Assembly (NCBI RefSeq): GCF_040581485.1
Contig: NC_090134.1
Span: 6,696,001 to 6,760,000, forward strand
Direction of reading: 5' to 3'
Source: Linepithema humile
Taxonomy: Eukaryota; Arthropoda; Insecta; Hymenoptera; Formicidae
Length of the DNA stretch: 64,000 bases
Each line of letters begins with the position of its first letter. Positions within the stretch are counted from its first letter, which is position 1. The notes under the pieces are model-generated. The model was not told the DNA's origin. It worked only from the letters and a program-made list of their open reading frames with translations, and did not search any database. Shown in pieces: positions 49,340-62,680 of this stretch. The position numbers were made by a program, and so were the translations under genes.

Positions 49340-50563
49340 AATTCGAAATCTCGCGCGATTTTCAGCAAGCTATCACTCGATTGGCCAGGCGTATTCAGAC
49401 CACGCCTACGTTTGTGTTATGGCGGCGTAGCAGAAAAATGAGATACACAGACTGTTGTGGAGGAAGAGTTGTGTGCTGCGATGAGGACGGATCTCGGTTT
49501 TGTTGTTTCGCGTATTGAGGCGAGTGTCAGCGCATTTTTCCACGACGGACGGTGTTGCGTGCGTATCAGACGCGCGGAGATGAGCGAGTAGGATCACAAG
49601 CGCGACGTAATTTCGCGCATCGGAAACGAGTCATTCCGTGCCGTGTCATTGACTCAGGACAAAGTGTCAAAATTTCGTCCGAGCCCATGTTTTTCTCCGC
49701 CCGAGGAGCAGAGTTAAACCGCGAGTAATTTCACCGTCTGATAATTTCGAACCAACCGATCGCGTGACACGAAGAAACTCGATCTGTGCGAAAGATACGC
49801 AAAAATAAAAAAAAAAACATATGCCTGACGACGCCAGTGCGCTTTGTTTTCGTTCTCTTGCAATCTCGCCAAATCTCGCCAAATCTCGCACAAAGCGAAC
49901 AAAAACGGATTACGCTCTCGTTGACAAACGGATAGACTGGATTTGCGACGCAGCGCAATGTGTGCCAGTCATTATCATGCATTCGAGTTTTCTCATACTT
50001 GTTTATAGAGTGCAAATCGCTTAATATCGTGCGATATTTATGAGTTTACGAACATTGTGAGAAAAAAATCTATTATCTACTGTTTTTAACCTTACGCGAA
50101 ATGTCAATCGTTGATGCGTTTATATCATTAAATTTATCTTTTCATTTATTAAACTGTTATTCGTACATTGGCATAAAAGTGGTTTAATCAGCTAATTATT
50201 TATTTACTCAGTGGAAGCTATTAGCTGAACTATATTTGGCGTTTGATAAAATAGAGTATAAATACTACACTCGTATATGATTCAAATCAACATAGAGCTG
50301 AAACAATTATTTTCTATCAGAGTTGTGTAAATTGGAACAATAACTTCATAAATATCTATTTATAAATGTAGCATTTTTGTGTGTGATTTCAGGCTGTACA
50401 TATTTTGATGCTAAATAATAAATAGTGCTTAAAAGACACAAGTGAATATACCATATTATCTTCATCATCAAGACATTACCAGAAGTATAATGATCATATA
50501 CCCAAGATGTATCTAATCAAATTTATTTATCAGTGATTGTATATTTGGTGAGGTTGGAGAGTG
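49340..50563 (+). promoter_or_regulatory. Promoter island and 5' UTR of the MARCH-type gene
   Basis: 49.35-50.0 kb is CpG-rich relative to its surroundings and contains three tandem 10-base units (about 49861-49890, AAATCTCGCC type). From 50.02 kb the DNA is AT-rich. An acceptor (GTGATTTCAG, ending 50392) precedes the start codon at 50564 and implies a spliced 5' UTR whose first exon probably lies in the island. Confidence 0.45.
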
Positions 50564-52348
50564 ATGCCGGTTCATCAGATCAATGTTAATCCGCCTGACT
50601 GGCAACCACCTTTGCCAATTGGTCCTTCCAATAACACTACTCCCGCTGGTGGAGAAGGCTTACCAGAATGGACACCACGGGTAAATTTCTTTATTCATTG
50701 GAAATAAACTATTTAATTATTTGAAACAAAGCATGGAAATATAGGATGTATCTCAGGATAAGCATATTTTCTTTCAACCGCATATCTTTGAATTAAATGT
50801 ATCTTTATGAGAAAAAAGTAAAGAAATTTTTTGAAAACTAAGCTTTAAAAGACTAAATGAGTAACAAAATCAAATAATTTCAAGCAGATTTTAATAGAAT
50901 TTTAATTTGAGACTTTAGTAGAAAAATGTATAAAAATTGCAAAGTTATGATAAATAATGATCTACCTCAATATTTTTATTGAGAAATTATTGATTAAAAA
51001 TTTTGTTAAAAGATTTGTAGTTTAAAGGTGCAGTTAATAAGAAACATTTTGCATATTCTAAAATTGAAACATGAGATATTTTGCCAAGTTACATAAGTAA
51101 TATAATGTATTAATATAATGTATTATGTAAATATATTAATTGCTGTGTTGAAATGGAATATTTTGCAGTTGAATATTATAATTTTTTATCACCATGATAA
51201 TTATTAATGTATTGTGATAATGTTATCAGGAAAGTTATATGTAGATATAAATTACATAGAAGATAAGAGTACTTTGATAATGAACTTTTTTCCTTGGTGA
51301 TTCATAAAAGTGCGTTTATTCAGGAATCAAGTTATGCCACAGTAGTCACTATTATACCAGACCATTGTCACTCGTCCGTAAGCACATTGTCCTCGACCAA
51401 CCATGATATTTGCAGGTGAATATGGACAATGAAGACATTTATAATGAATGATTTCTGTTTTATTGTAAAAAAATTATGAATTCCATTTGTAAATAGAATC
51501 TGCCACTGCGAAGGTGAAGAAGGTGCTCCTTTATTAGCACCTTGCTATTGCAGTGGCAGTCTGCGTTACGTACATCAGGCTTGTCTTCAGCAATGGATAA
51601 AGGCTTCGGATACACGTGCTTGTGAATTATGCAAGTTCACATTTATCATGCATGCCAAGACGAAACCATTTTGCGAGGTCTGTGTCTCAAGATTTGGATT
51701 TATGTTTCTTAATTATGTCAAATATAAACGCTGTATGATATTTATAGTGGGAGAAACTCGAGATGTCTGCTCTGGAGGTGCGAAAATTATGGTGCGCAGT
51801 TGCTTTTCACGCAGTAGCTGCACTTTGTGTGGCATGGTCATTATATGTACTCGTCGAACGATCTGTGGAGGAAGCCCGGCGTGGATTCGTCGATTGGTCC
51901 TTCTGGACTAAATTAATAGTTGTCGTGATCGGTTCCACTGGTGGATTAGTCTTTATGTACATTCAATGTAAAGCATACATCACATTGTGCAGAAAGTGGC
52001 GAGCATTTAATAGGTATGTACTACATGTGTTTCATAACTGAATACTTATAAATATTTCAGGCCGATTACATAAATCTGTTTTTCAGAGTGATATTTATTC
52101 AAAATGCTCCCGAAAAAGTGGTGCTTCCTCCCTCACCTACGGATTCTTTGAGAGAGGTGACTCTACCCTTGAAGGATCCAACTGCCTCGATGGCCGAGCT
52201 CAACCGTACTCTGTTACCCCGTACCATAGATCCTCCATGTGCCTCGCAGATGGCGAAGCCCGACTCCGCCGCACCACCGCAAAGGCACGACGCTCAATTG
52301 AAACTTTACGTATTCGACAAATTGTCTTCGTCTGAAGACAATCTATAA
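50564..52348 (+). CDS. MARCHF8: MARCH1/8-type membrane-associated RING-CH E3 ubiquitin ligase
   Basis: Exons 50564-50680, 51324-51415, 51497-51677, 51748-52013 and 52087-52348 join in phase throughout, giving 305 residues. The RING-CH domain (about residues 71-118) has the C4HC3 order: ICHCEGE, PCYCSGSLRYVHQACLQQW and RACELCKFTF. Two membrane segments follow, about 143-166 (FHAVAALCVAWSLYVLV) and 181-203 (TKLIVVVIGSTGGLVFMYIQ), then NRVIFIQNAPE, a conserved MARCH1/8 segment. The N-terminus is short and Pro-rich; the C-terminal tail is cytosolic and Pro/Ser-rich. MARCH1/8 proteins sit in plasma membrane and endosomes and ubiquitylate other membrane proteins for lysosomal sorting (family knowledge). 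Insects have one gene equally related to MARCHF1 and MARCHF8. AATAAA at 52655. Confidence 0.95.
50870..51010 (+). repeat. Diverged copy of a dispersed AT-rich repeat (copy B)
   Basis: Within the first coding intron of the MARCH gene. TTTTAATTTGAGACTTT followed by GATAAATAATGATCTACCTC aligns by eye with the copy at 17520-17720. Element class unknown. Confidence 0.35.
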
Positions 52349-52654
52349 TAACTTCGGAGACGAAAACAATCGTTAAAAATCGCGCGTTAAAAGGTGGTTA
52401 GCCAAATTTTCCGTTTAAACTAAAGAGCGTGTCTCGAATGGGATTGAATGAATTTAGGCTATACGATTTTCGAAACTCGAAGCGGAATTATCCTTATCGA
52501 AGTCGTCGAATATCCGCCCTCGTGCAGCACCTTTTTTCCGAAACTTAGTACTTCAGTGCTTACAGTGTTGACAGTGGGGTAGAGACGGAAGTGTACAGCC
52601 CGAGAATGCTGACGCTTTCTTATGTACATAATTATTGTATCTGTGATGTTATTA

Positions 52655-52660
52655 AATAAA
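52655..52660 (+). terminator. Poly(A) signal AATAAA of the MARCH-type gene
   Basis: Canonical hexamer 307 bases past the stop codon. Confidence 0.55.
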
Positions 52661-53368
52661 CTTTACCATATTTAAACAATATTTTCGACTTTCGATAATA
52701 TATATTTTTGCATTAATTTATCACAAACTAACTGCATATGCATGTTTATGAGTTATTCTAGACTTTATTTGAAAAATATTAGCAATATAGCTGTAAAAGA
52801 AATTCTTTAGCACCGCTGATAAAGTTTCAGATAAATGTGTTTATTTTTACACGATTATTGCCGTCGATAAAATCACGCTCGGGAATATCGATAGCAGCGA
52901 TTCTAGCGCCGCTATTTCGAGTCACGGGTATTGCAACGACATCTGGATTCCGTCAGCTCGATTCCGCTGCCATATCGATCGGTTGATCAGTGTCGCGCGT
53001 GTCGCCGAAACGTTTGGTCTGATAGCTCTTGCGAGAACAACGTCGGTGGACGGGATCGTGTGTGAGTGTGTGAATCATAGAAGCGGAAAAAGTGGTTTGT
53101 GTTTCTCGCGTGGCGGTAAGGTCGAACGTGAAGTGTTGAGTGATTGGCGAAACTCGGGTGGAAACGAGCATCCATGCGGAAGCGGAGCCCGGCTTCCGCT
53201 CCGGCGAATGCCGTCTAAAATGCCGACACGCTGCTATGTAGCGCCGGCAAAAGTGTGTAAATGAAGCGGCGGCGTATACCGCGCTCGCGTGCCGTGGGGA
53301 GGGTATCGTCCGCTGTAACCGCGGCAGCAGCGGCGGCAGTGGCGGCGACGTCCGCGGGGGCGATGGGA
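52661..53368 (+). promoter_or_regulatory. Intergenic spacer and CpG-rich promoter/5' UTR of MBD-R2
   Basis: AT-rich to about 52860, then a CpG-rich island that continues through the first coding exon. A (GCG/CGG)-type repeat at 53310-53360 lies directly before the chosen start codon. Confidence 0.5.
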
Positions 53369-56300
53369 ATGGCGCGCAAATGCTGCGTGCGTAGCTGCGA
53401 GGCGGACGTGCGGGAGGCACGCGCCAAAGGACTGCCGCTGCACAAGTTTCCCAAGGACGCCGCGTTACGGGACAGGTGGTTGGCTAGCGGCGGATTCGAG
53501 GCGAGTTTTCGACCGACGCCTGGCCAGGTCGTCTGCCATCGGCATTTTAAACGCGCCGACTACGAACCCACCCGTACTGGTCACAGCAAGTTTCTGCTCA
53601 AGCGGGGCACCGTTCCTTCGGTGTTTGCGGACTATGGCAATCATCCCGGTATGTGCAGATATTACGGCATGCTATCGCACATCTGTACGCCTCGTGTCGC
53701 GAAAGCGAAGTGGATGTTGTCAGGTGTAAAACGCAACGTAGTTGCTTCGGCGCATCTGTCTCTCTCTCCTTCCCACCTTCGCCTTTCTCACCTCTCTCTC
53801 TTTCTCTCTCCGTCACATTTCTCCGCCATGTATTCCCGCTGTAATCTCCCCTCTTCTCCGCGTGTGTGACTCGATTCGTCGCATCGTGCTCGATGCCTCA
53901 CGCGCCAGCTTCGAGTTTTGCCGAGCCGCGCTACGTCGCGTGCTATGCTGAGTTTTGTAAATCATGCTTCTCGCGTACGACAATGCCGATATGTTTTTAT
54001 GGAGTATCGCATTGTTGTTCTGTATCACGTTGTTTAGATACTCGCTATAATAATTCATGCCGGTTGAATGTCTTTGGCACTCTATTGTTTGCTGACACAA
54101 GCTTGACATGCCGGCAAAGCGTTATTTTAATTCGTGCACACATATGTACACTTATGTACAATTATATAACATGTACAATTATGATTCTGAAAGCACTTAT
54201 TATTTTAAAAACACTGTTTTCTGCATATATGGCAATTGTATCTGTTTATCTTTACATTTGCATTCGATCGTTTTTCATGGAAATTTAAAATATGTTTTTC
54301 TCACATATTCTTACTTTTGCCATGTTACTTTTAATATCATAAAATAATTTAAAATAATGATTAAAATTAAAAGCTTTGTGTAAAATAATAGAATTTCTTT
54401 AGACATTTGTCGTATTTTGGTTAATAAAATATTGTATAAAATAGATCATAAATAAAAATTGTATATAAATGTTTTGTATATGTAATTAAAGACGAATTAT
54501 TTTAAATATTTTTTTTCAGATCCTATTATTATATCAGTTAAATCTTCTACATCATATGCACAAGAAGATTTGGACCTAATAAATTCTGAAATATTAAATT
54601 TGGAACAATCTGTCTCACCATTACTGTCAGAAGTAAGAACACCTAAATCCGACAGTTGCGGTGAAACCTGTTACTCCAGACCTGAATCCTCTGCAGATTC
54701 TTTGAATCTTGCTGATAGTTCGGAAGTAGTGGATAATGAATGCAAAATGACAGCTCTAAAAGAAGATACATCAGTGACATCAGTGAAAGACAAATCTGTT
54801 GATAACTCAGATAGTAAAGTGAATACAGTAGCAATGCAACTTGGAATTGTGGAATCAAAAACAACAATGAAGACCAGTGCCAAAGATCTAATAATAAAGG
54901 AGGAATTAAAAGGCATTAAATTATCCGAAGACAAGGAGTTTGATAAATCAGAGGGATTAAAACCAAAAATTTTAAATCGTGATGGTTTAAATTTTTACCC
55001 TGGTGCCAAATTGGAAGCAAAAGATTTTAATGATATATGGCAAGTGTTATTGAATAGAATGTCAAAAAATATTAAAGAAAAAATAAACAGTTGTTATGCA
55101 AAATAACAAATTTGAGTGTTTGCAATATTATACACACAATGTGAATTATTGATTGAAAAATCATGTTGTAGCTGGGATAAAATAAAAATATATGGATTAA
55201 TATTTATAGGTATTCTGCCAAAGTGGTAGAAACTGATTGGGTGGACAGAGAAGTTTTGATACATTTTGACAAGTGGAGTTCAAGATATGATGAATGGATA
55301 CCAATGGATAGCTCCAGGCTTCGTGAATTACAAACCCCACAAAAGTAAGTCAGTATTCTAATTTTATTATTAGAAATGCCCATACAGATGCATTGACAAC
55401 TTGCATAGGGTCATTTAAAGTTTACTTCCTATAGTTTTCAAAAAAATAAAGATTTTATCTTGATGGATTATATCTTATCTTTCTTTAAAGCGAACAAACT
55501 TGGACTCCACCATCTCCGTAAGTGAAAATTGTTTTATTAACGAGTAGATAAAAATAACTATATCTGAACATTTTGTGGCAGTTCTATTGGTTTATGTTCC
55601 TTTAATCAATTGTGATTAACAAAAATTAAATATTAGAATAAAATTCTGTTATCACTTACAAAGTTGATGATAAATCTGCTATTAAACATCTTTTGAACGA
55701 TGGAATATGCAAATAAAAAATTTATTTTTTATTACCTATGTTAATTTTTTTAATGTAAATATTTTGTAAAAATGAAAAAATTATTTACTATTGCCGATAT
55801 TAATGAAACACAGATTTTCCATTGTTTTTTTTTTTTTTTTTTTTTTGGGTTATGCAATATGATGCAATACTTATACATTAGACTATATTTCCTATATATT
55901 GTTTGACAAGAACAGGCAATGTATTATTATTTATTTTCATTAATATATTTTATAGTGATATATAGATTATTTTACATTAACAATTATTATGTCTAAATGT
56001 ATCAAAGTAATTTTTCTACTGAGATTTTATCCAATTAAAGAACATCGAATCTGTTATGTGCGGTAATTAATTACATTAAACTTTGACAAATGAGCTATGA
56101 GGCGAAGTTATTTCCCAAAAGAAAATCTGAATTGCAGGAAATTTATATTTTTCTCTTGTCCTTATTGTAGTTTTCAAGTTTTTTCATTTTGTCGATTTTT
56201 CTATGTTGTATTAAATTCGCGCGTAATTCGTGAATTTCGTATCTTCAGGGAAACAAAAATGAAAGAATTTTCAGTAGGAGAAAGGATACTTGCTACGTGG

Positions 56301-59300
56301 GCGGACGGTAGAAAATATCCGGCCAAAGTGAATGCAGTCTTGACGAATGGTAAGCGACCTAACCCTAACCCAAGCTTAACTGCGAGTAGAAAAGAGACAG
56401 GCTGCGTCCCGTAGATTACCGTTTGACGTTTGCTTTACGATATATATGTAATCTTTTTTTTATCACAACGGAATAGAACATTTCGTAAATTGTTCTAAGT
56501 AAATCTTTTTCGTAGATAGGTACGATGTATTGTTTGATGATGGATACGCGAAGATCGTCAAATCATCGAAAATGACCAAAATCACTGAAAATCCAACCAA
56601 GGTAGGGATTCTTTAATTGAGGTTATGTTGTTGTTTCTTGGTAACTGCAACTTTGAGGAAATCTCATCTAAATTTATCAAGCAATGCTTTTATTTGTGTT
56701 ACCTTATATTATTTTTTAACTGTTATTTCAATCAATTATGAAAGTATGTAAAATAATATTGTAATAAAAATTTAAAACAAACTCTATTGCAAATGGAATT
56801 TTTACATTGAGATTTCCACATGTATCACATAAGATTCACATTAATGGTGCATTTACTAATGTAAATTATTTTATTTATTTTACTTAAATAGCAATTAAAT
56901 GAATTGGATGGATACATTGGCAGCAAACAAGAAAGAAGGGATAAGAAACGAAAGCATACAGTTATGGAGTTGTTCAATACTCATTCAAGAAGACGAACGA
57001 AAACTGATCCTGACAAAGCAATAAAAAAGGAAGATCCTGTTGCTAAAGAGAATGGAGAAATCTCTACCGAGAGTAAGCTCAAAGTTGACGGGACTCTATT
57101 TGATCCTTGCTACGACCCGGGAACAGATTTATTAAGAGGCTTTGATGCTAACCCTTCCAAAATCAAGTCCTATCCGAAAAAGACCAAAAAGGAATTGCCA
57201 AAAAATGACACAGATCATGAAGAAGATGTTGGTCCTGAATGGGTCGATGGAGAACCACAAGGAATGGAATCTTATATAGTAGATGGTAATGACGGTGAGT
57301 CATAGTATGGGTGTATGGGTTTAGAGGTTTAATGTAACCATTTTTTTTTTGTACTTATTTAAAAACATAATATTTCATAATGTTTTATTAACATATAATA
57401 AAGAAGTTTATATTTTTTAGGACCACGCCGATCTATAATAGTGCCAGACAAAAGGTTGCCTGTAGGTTGGGAAAAACATTTTACTCAAAGGAAAACTGGT
57501 TCATCTGCTGGGAAGTGGGATGTTTTGTTCATACAGTAAGATAAAAGATGTAATTTTACTTGCAGTTATTACGAAGTAATACAATTTGTACATGATTATA
57601 TTTTTCTTTTAAAGTAAACCGACTGGCAAGAAATTCAGATGCAGAAATGACATCAGAGTGTTCATGGAGAATCAAGGACAATATGACTTTGATCCTGAAA
57701 GATTTGACTTTTGTATACACCGAAGAAAACGGAAAAATGTGAAACAGGATGTTACACCAGAAGCACCAAAGAAGATTAAAACTTTGTTACCTAAAACGAA
57801 AACATCCACACCTGAAGGCACGTTACCGACCACAGCGACGAGCGGTATCGATGGTCCATCTGTTTCGACGTCTACTCCGTCTACTACTGATGGTGGTAAG
57901 ATTTTTGCAGTATATTATACTCTAAGTCATATCACATTTTAATCATTGCAATATGTCTTTCGCACTCCACTAATTTATCAGAGATGATCTATTGTAAGTA
58001 CTTGTAAATTGTGTATTTTTTAAATTTTTTATAAATTAAAATTGATTTATAAAATTAAGATTTATGAAATTAAAATTGATGATGATATTATTATTATTAT
58101 TATCATTATTATTATTATTATTATTATTAATGTAATTGTAATAATAGAAATAAGGAAATTAATGCTTCATAACGTAATTTATTTATATTCATAATTTAAT
58201 TTATTTATTATTATTTTCAAATAGCCGTTTTCATCGGACTTTGTGGTGGACTTCGTGTAGAAATGGAAGACAGCGCTTATAAATGTCCCAAGGAAGGGTG
58301 CAATAAAAATTTTCGAAAAGAAAATTTGTTGCAAATGCATATTAAGCATTATCATCCTGAATATTCCAAATTTCTGGGATCTACTCCAAAAGTTGAAGAT
58401 TTGGCTTACGCAAGAACTACGGGGGAATCTATAGAAGACATTATTCCAAAGAAATCAACGACATTTTTGGAGAAAGTAAACAAATTTGGGAAGAAGAAAT
58501 CTCCTGCGGAAAAGGCATCGCCCGTTTTATTACAGTCAACACTAAATACAACGCAACCGACGTCCCCCTCAATATCTGGTCCAATAATACCAGAATTAGA
58601 AGAGGAAATGGATCAATCGGAAAAGTGTAATGATTCGAAAAAAGAAGATATGAAAATTGAAACAATGTCTCCGATGTCTATTCACAGTGCAGAGATAGAC
58701 GACGATGTTGAGAAGAAAAAAGAGAATGTTTGTGCGTTGTCTCCTGGTACATTATTCGACATGAAAGTGAAGGAAGAGCGAGCGCAAAGTGGAATTAAGA
58801 CGCTATTACCTGTAAGATCATCTGCAATGTCAGAAGTGCAAAGAGTTGACAGAAAATCTTTGGATGAAACGGTACACGTTGCGAAAGGCCCAAAAAGAAG
58901 ACAACTCTCCGAACATAATGTAGACTTCTCGGTTAAAACAAAGAAACGACACGGTTAATATTTTATATTTACTAATAAACTTGCTTTCGAAGATAACTTC
59001 TAAAATTTCAATTTAATTTAAGAATATAAATTAAATTAATGCTACATTACATTTGTTTGGTCGAATAGGTATGTCTGACCTTACTGACGGTTTCGGTGAT
59101 TTAGACGACAGTGCTATGGATGTTGAAGGACCTATGGCACTCATGTATAGATACAGTCGTAGAAAATCTGATTCAAAGAGCGATGAAAATAGTCAAAATA
59201 GTGAGTGCAAATGTTTTGACGAAACCTTTGAAGCAATACGTTATTAGCAATTGTTTACGTTGGCTTAAATAAGCTTTTCTTCTTTATTTAATTACACAGC

Positions 59301-61390
59301 TAGATAAATGGGATCCTTTATTGCAAAATGAGTTTGATAATATTTACTGTTTTATATTATTTTTGTTGTTTCTTAGGTCAACTAAATGATTCTCGCATTG
59401 AGAAAGGTGATCCCTCAAAAGGGGATACAATCAAATCAGATATTAATAATGATACAGAAGGTATTATTAATTTTTTTTTATCTTTTATTGTTTGCTTTAT
59501 AATTTCACTACCGCTGATATTATTTCTTCTGTGTTATATTTTATTTTATATGCTTAGAAAAAAAATGTATATATGTTTAGTGATGTATATGTGTGTATAC
59601 CTTCTATGATATACATCTCTCCAATATAAACCTTTTGTACACATTTTTTATATAATTGTTGATGACTTATTAGAGAGTGAAGGTGTGATGATGATGATCA
59701 ATGGCGAATTAGTGAAAGTGGAACAACTTCGGAAAGAAGAAATAATAAATTGCACATGTGGCTTCATGGAAGAAGATGGTTTAATGATACAGTGCGATCT
59801 TTGTCTTTGTTGGCAACACGGTCACTGCAATGCGATTGAAGGAGAAAAGGATGTTCCTGAAAAATACATTTGTTACATATGCAGGCATCCATATCGGGAA
59901 CGGCCCTCTAAGAAATACTTTCACGATCAGGATTGGATAAAAGAAGGAAAGTTACCAAGGTAATTTATTGATATAAGACTTGTATATATTATATATAAAA
60001 CGTATTGTAGAAAACATATGTACGTAGCAATTTTTGAATTTACAGTTTGCCTAGTCGAACACGGAACCAATATATGATAAATCAAAGAACTGCAATGCTG
60101 AAACGTTCGTACGACTTGGTTGCCGCGCTTTTACAAGTACAACAACTTCTTCATAGTCTACGCGTAAAAATTAACGTGGCTCAGTAAGTAATATGTATAT
60201 GCATATGTAGTATGCACATTTACTTGTTCATAACAATTATATCTGCACGATGAATAACTTGTGTGAATTTATATAGGAAAAAGGATCATCCTAAATTATA
60301 TCTTTGGGCAAAGAATTGGGAGAAAACGGATGTACCAAAGATAGATGTAGAGCCAGTGCCTGTAATGGAAATAATAAAACCAGAAACTGTTTCTACCGAT
60401 ACGAGTTCGGAGATTTTGCGACGTACCGAGGTGAAAACGGAAACCAAAGTGTCTGTAAAAGATGATCAAGATGCAAAATCAATCGCCTCTGATTCGGAAT
60501 TGATGAAAATTTTGGAAGAGGATAGTACACATTCTGACGAATCTAGAATTATTAATAAGAGAGAAAGCTTGATAAATTCGAAGGATAGTCACATACTTTT
60601 GGACGCATTAACAAGTGGCAACTCAGACACAAAAGAAAGGAACATTTCATCAGACATTAAAATGGAGAGCACAGGTACGTAATGCACTAAAAAAGATGCA
60701 GTTAAATCCTTGATTTTTCTAGCACGCAAAATTAGTTACAACTTTTATTCTTGGTTCCAATTTTTGGCATTTGAGCATACATATAATGCAAAACAATTTT
60801 TATTTATGCTCTTTCACAATCATGTTGCGAATATAAGTAGATGAGTTATAGGTTGTTTATAGCAGAAAGTCAATTTTATCAAGTATTTCACCATATTATT
60901 AAAGTCCTTTTTTTATATATAGATTTGCTAGCTGAGAAAACTATGATCGATAATCCAACATCAGAGAATCTCAACTCGGGATCGTTTATTGATAATGTTC
61001 AACGGGAATCAAGCATAGCTGATGTTGAAAATGACGTCTCTGCCCTTCTGCAACCTTTTATACCAGAACCTGAAGCACCGATTGATCCAACCGAATGCCG
61101 AATGAGATTATTGGAACATATTGAACATTTTCAATGTCACATTGATTCAAGATTAGCATCCATAGAAACGCAAATTTGTGGTACGTAACCAGAAAAATAT
61201 TAAAAAGAAGTGTTTAAAAAATAAGCGATTTATTATGTGTGCGATTTATTTTATTTTATGCGCAGCTCTTGAAATGATGGATTCGGATGAATTTGAACCA
61301 GACCCTCGTGTTCAGCCCCGCACTAAACAAACGGTTCAGATGCTTCTTCGTGATTTGAATACGATTCGGAAGTTAGCAGCGCTGTGCTGA
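53369..61390 (+). CDS. MBD-R2: MBD-R2 / PHF20-like chromatin reader of the NSL complex
   Basis: Sixteen exons join in phase: 53369-53648, 54520-55039, 55210-55344, 56249-56349, 56516-56601, 56892-57294, 57421-57535, 57615-57895, 58225-58953, 59069-59200, 59377-59460, 59674-59959, 60046-60183, 60277-60674, 60923-61180 and 61266-61390, about 1356 residues. Domains in order: THAP zinc finger (residues 1-93; CCVRSC, CHRHF, VPSVF), Tudor-like pair (about 250-375; HFDKWSSRYDEW and WADGRKYPAKV), methyl-CpG-binding-like domain (about 510-575; LPVGWEKHFTQRKTGSSAGK), C2H2 finger (about 655-680), PHD finger (about 975-1025; CTCGFMEEDGLMIQCDLC). This order is that of Drosophila MBD-R2, a subunit of the MOF-containing NSL complex that binds active promoters. 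An upstream in-frame ATG at 53261 would add an Ala/Arg-rich 36-residue extension; the THAP fold favours 53369 (or 53363). Exon 2 appears to end at a GC donor, and a 27-base optional exon may exist. Confidence 0.93.
55492..55518 (+). CDS. MBD-R2: Candidate 27-nt cassette microexon of MBD-R2
   Basis: Flanked by TTTCTTTAAAG and CC|GTAAGT. It lies between the exons ending 55344 and starting 56249, keeps phase 2 on both sides, and would insert nine residues (NEQTWTPPS) between the two Tudor-like folds. Skipping it gives an equally open frame, so it may be alternative. Confidence 0.5.
55825..55846. repeat. Poly(T) run of about 22 bases
   Basis: Homopolymer in an MBD-R2 intron; no associated element body seen. 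Confidence 0.85.
58085..58134. repeat. (ATT)n microsatellite
   Basis: About 50 bases of TTA/ATT triplets with one C interruption in the MBD-R2 intron before exon 58225. Confidence 0.9.
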
Positions 61391-62680
61391 AGACATCAAA
61401 CTCGTCGAACTTGCATAAACATATATATATACATATGTAGATAAACAATGTATGTAGTATCAAAGAATAATATTTCTTATATGAGGTTGAATCAAGCAAG
61501 AATGAGAATTATTTTTAAGCCTTGTTACAATTATTGAATGAGAATTATTTAGCCACATTTAATGCAGTTTTATTAGAAATTTGTTTAAATTATTGACACT
61601 GGTTCAGAAACAGAATTGATTGCTTTTATTTTCGTTAAATTTAAGTTCTGATTAACTTAGTCTAAAAGATAATTATCACTCAATAATTATATTCTTTAAA
61701 CTTTGAGAGATTAAATAAGAAAGGGGAATATGTGAACAAATAATGTCTAATTTAAATAATAATTCATACAATGAAAGCTATAAAAATAATTCTCGTTTTT
61801 GTTTGATTCACTCTTGTATTTATGTTACCAAGAGATCTTACTCTAATATAAGATAAAATTCGGCTTTTCAGCCTTAAAATAATTGCTAACACACAAATGA
61901 TTAAATTATGTTATTGTTAAGAGGGAAAAGTATGATATTTTTTTCAAATCGCTAATGTATTTATATATATGTACATACACTTAGTGACGAGTGATAATAT
62001 AGTCCAATTTGTGTTTTTAATATTTGTTAGCATACATTTATAAAGACTATTGTTAAGATCTGGATATTTTTCATAGTTCTACAGCAAACATTTTAAGAGT
62101 TGAAATATGTACAAACTAAGAAAAAAAGGAACAAAATTTTCTTCTGCATTTGTATTAAACAAATTTAAAAATCTATATACCTATTATAAAATTTATTTCT
62201 TTAAAGAATTTATTCAAATTTTTATATTATTTCAAATATATGACATTTATGATAATTAGTAATGCTTATGTTCTTATAATTTAAATATACTGAAATGAAC
62301 GATTAACTTCCACAAAAGGTTGACAAAAGGTATTGAAAAAATGTTCGAGGAAATTTTTAATTAGATTTTTTTACAATTATATAAATATATGAAACTTCAA
62401 AGTTTAGATTATGAAGATTTAATTCATAATTATATTTGATTTTGACAATAAATTTTCAAAATAATTAGAAAAAGTAAATGTCACATATCATTTTAAATTT
62501 CTTCGCAAATGCTGCATAAAAACAAAAATATTTAAAGTTGTTTACTAGCTGTTTACGAATGCAAGTTATGCAACAGTTTACAACAGTAGCAATCGTTCCA
62601 AAATAGCAATCGATAGTGCTGCAATCTTCAGTTGTACCCACGAATCCAATTCCGTCTTTCAAAAAATCTCGAAGTTCGAC
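61391..62680. other. MBD-R2 3' UTR and AT-rich spacer
   Basis: Uniformly AT-rich, with no supported coding sequence, repeat or RNA on either strand. Confidence 0.5.

Noticed and set aside
53261..53368. Upstream ATG as the MBD-R2 start
   Set aside because: It adds an Ala/Arg stretch from a GCG-type repeat, while THAP domains normally start within a few residues of the first cysteine; not excluded.
53866..54347. 140- and 79-residue open frames in the first MBD-R2 intron
   Set aside because: Cys/Ile/Tyr-rich AT-derived translations without splice support.
55040..55106. Continuation of MBD-R2 exon 2 to a stop codon as the normal protein end
   Set aside because: It breaks the Tudor-like fold that resumes perfectly in the next exon; kept only as a possible intron-retention form.
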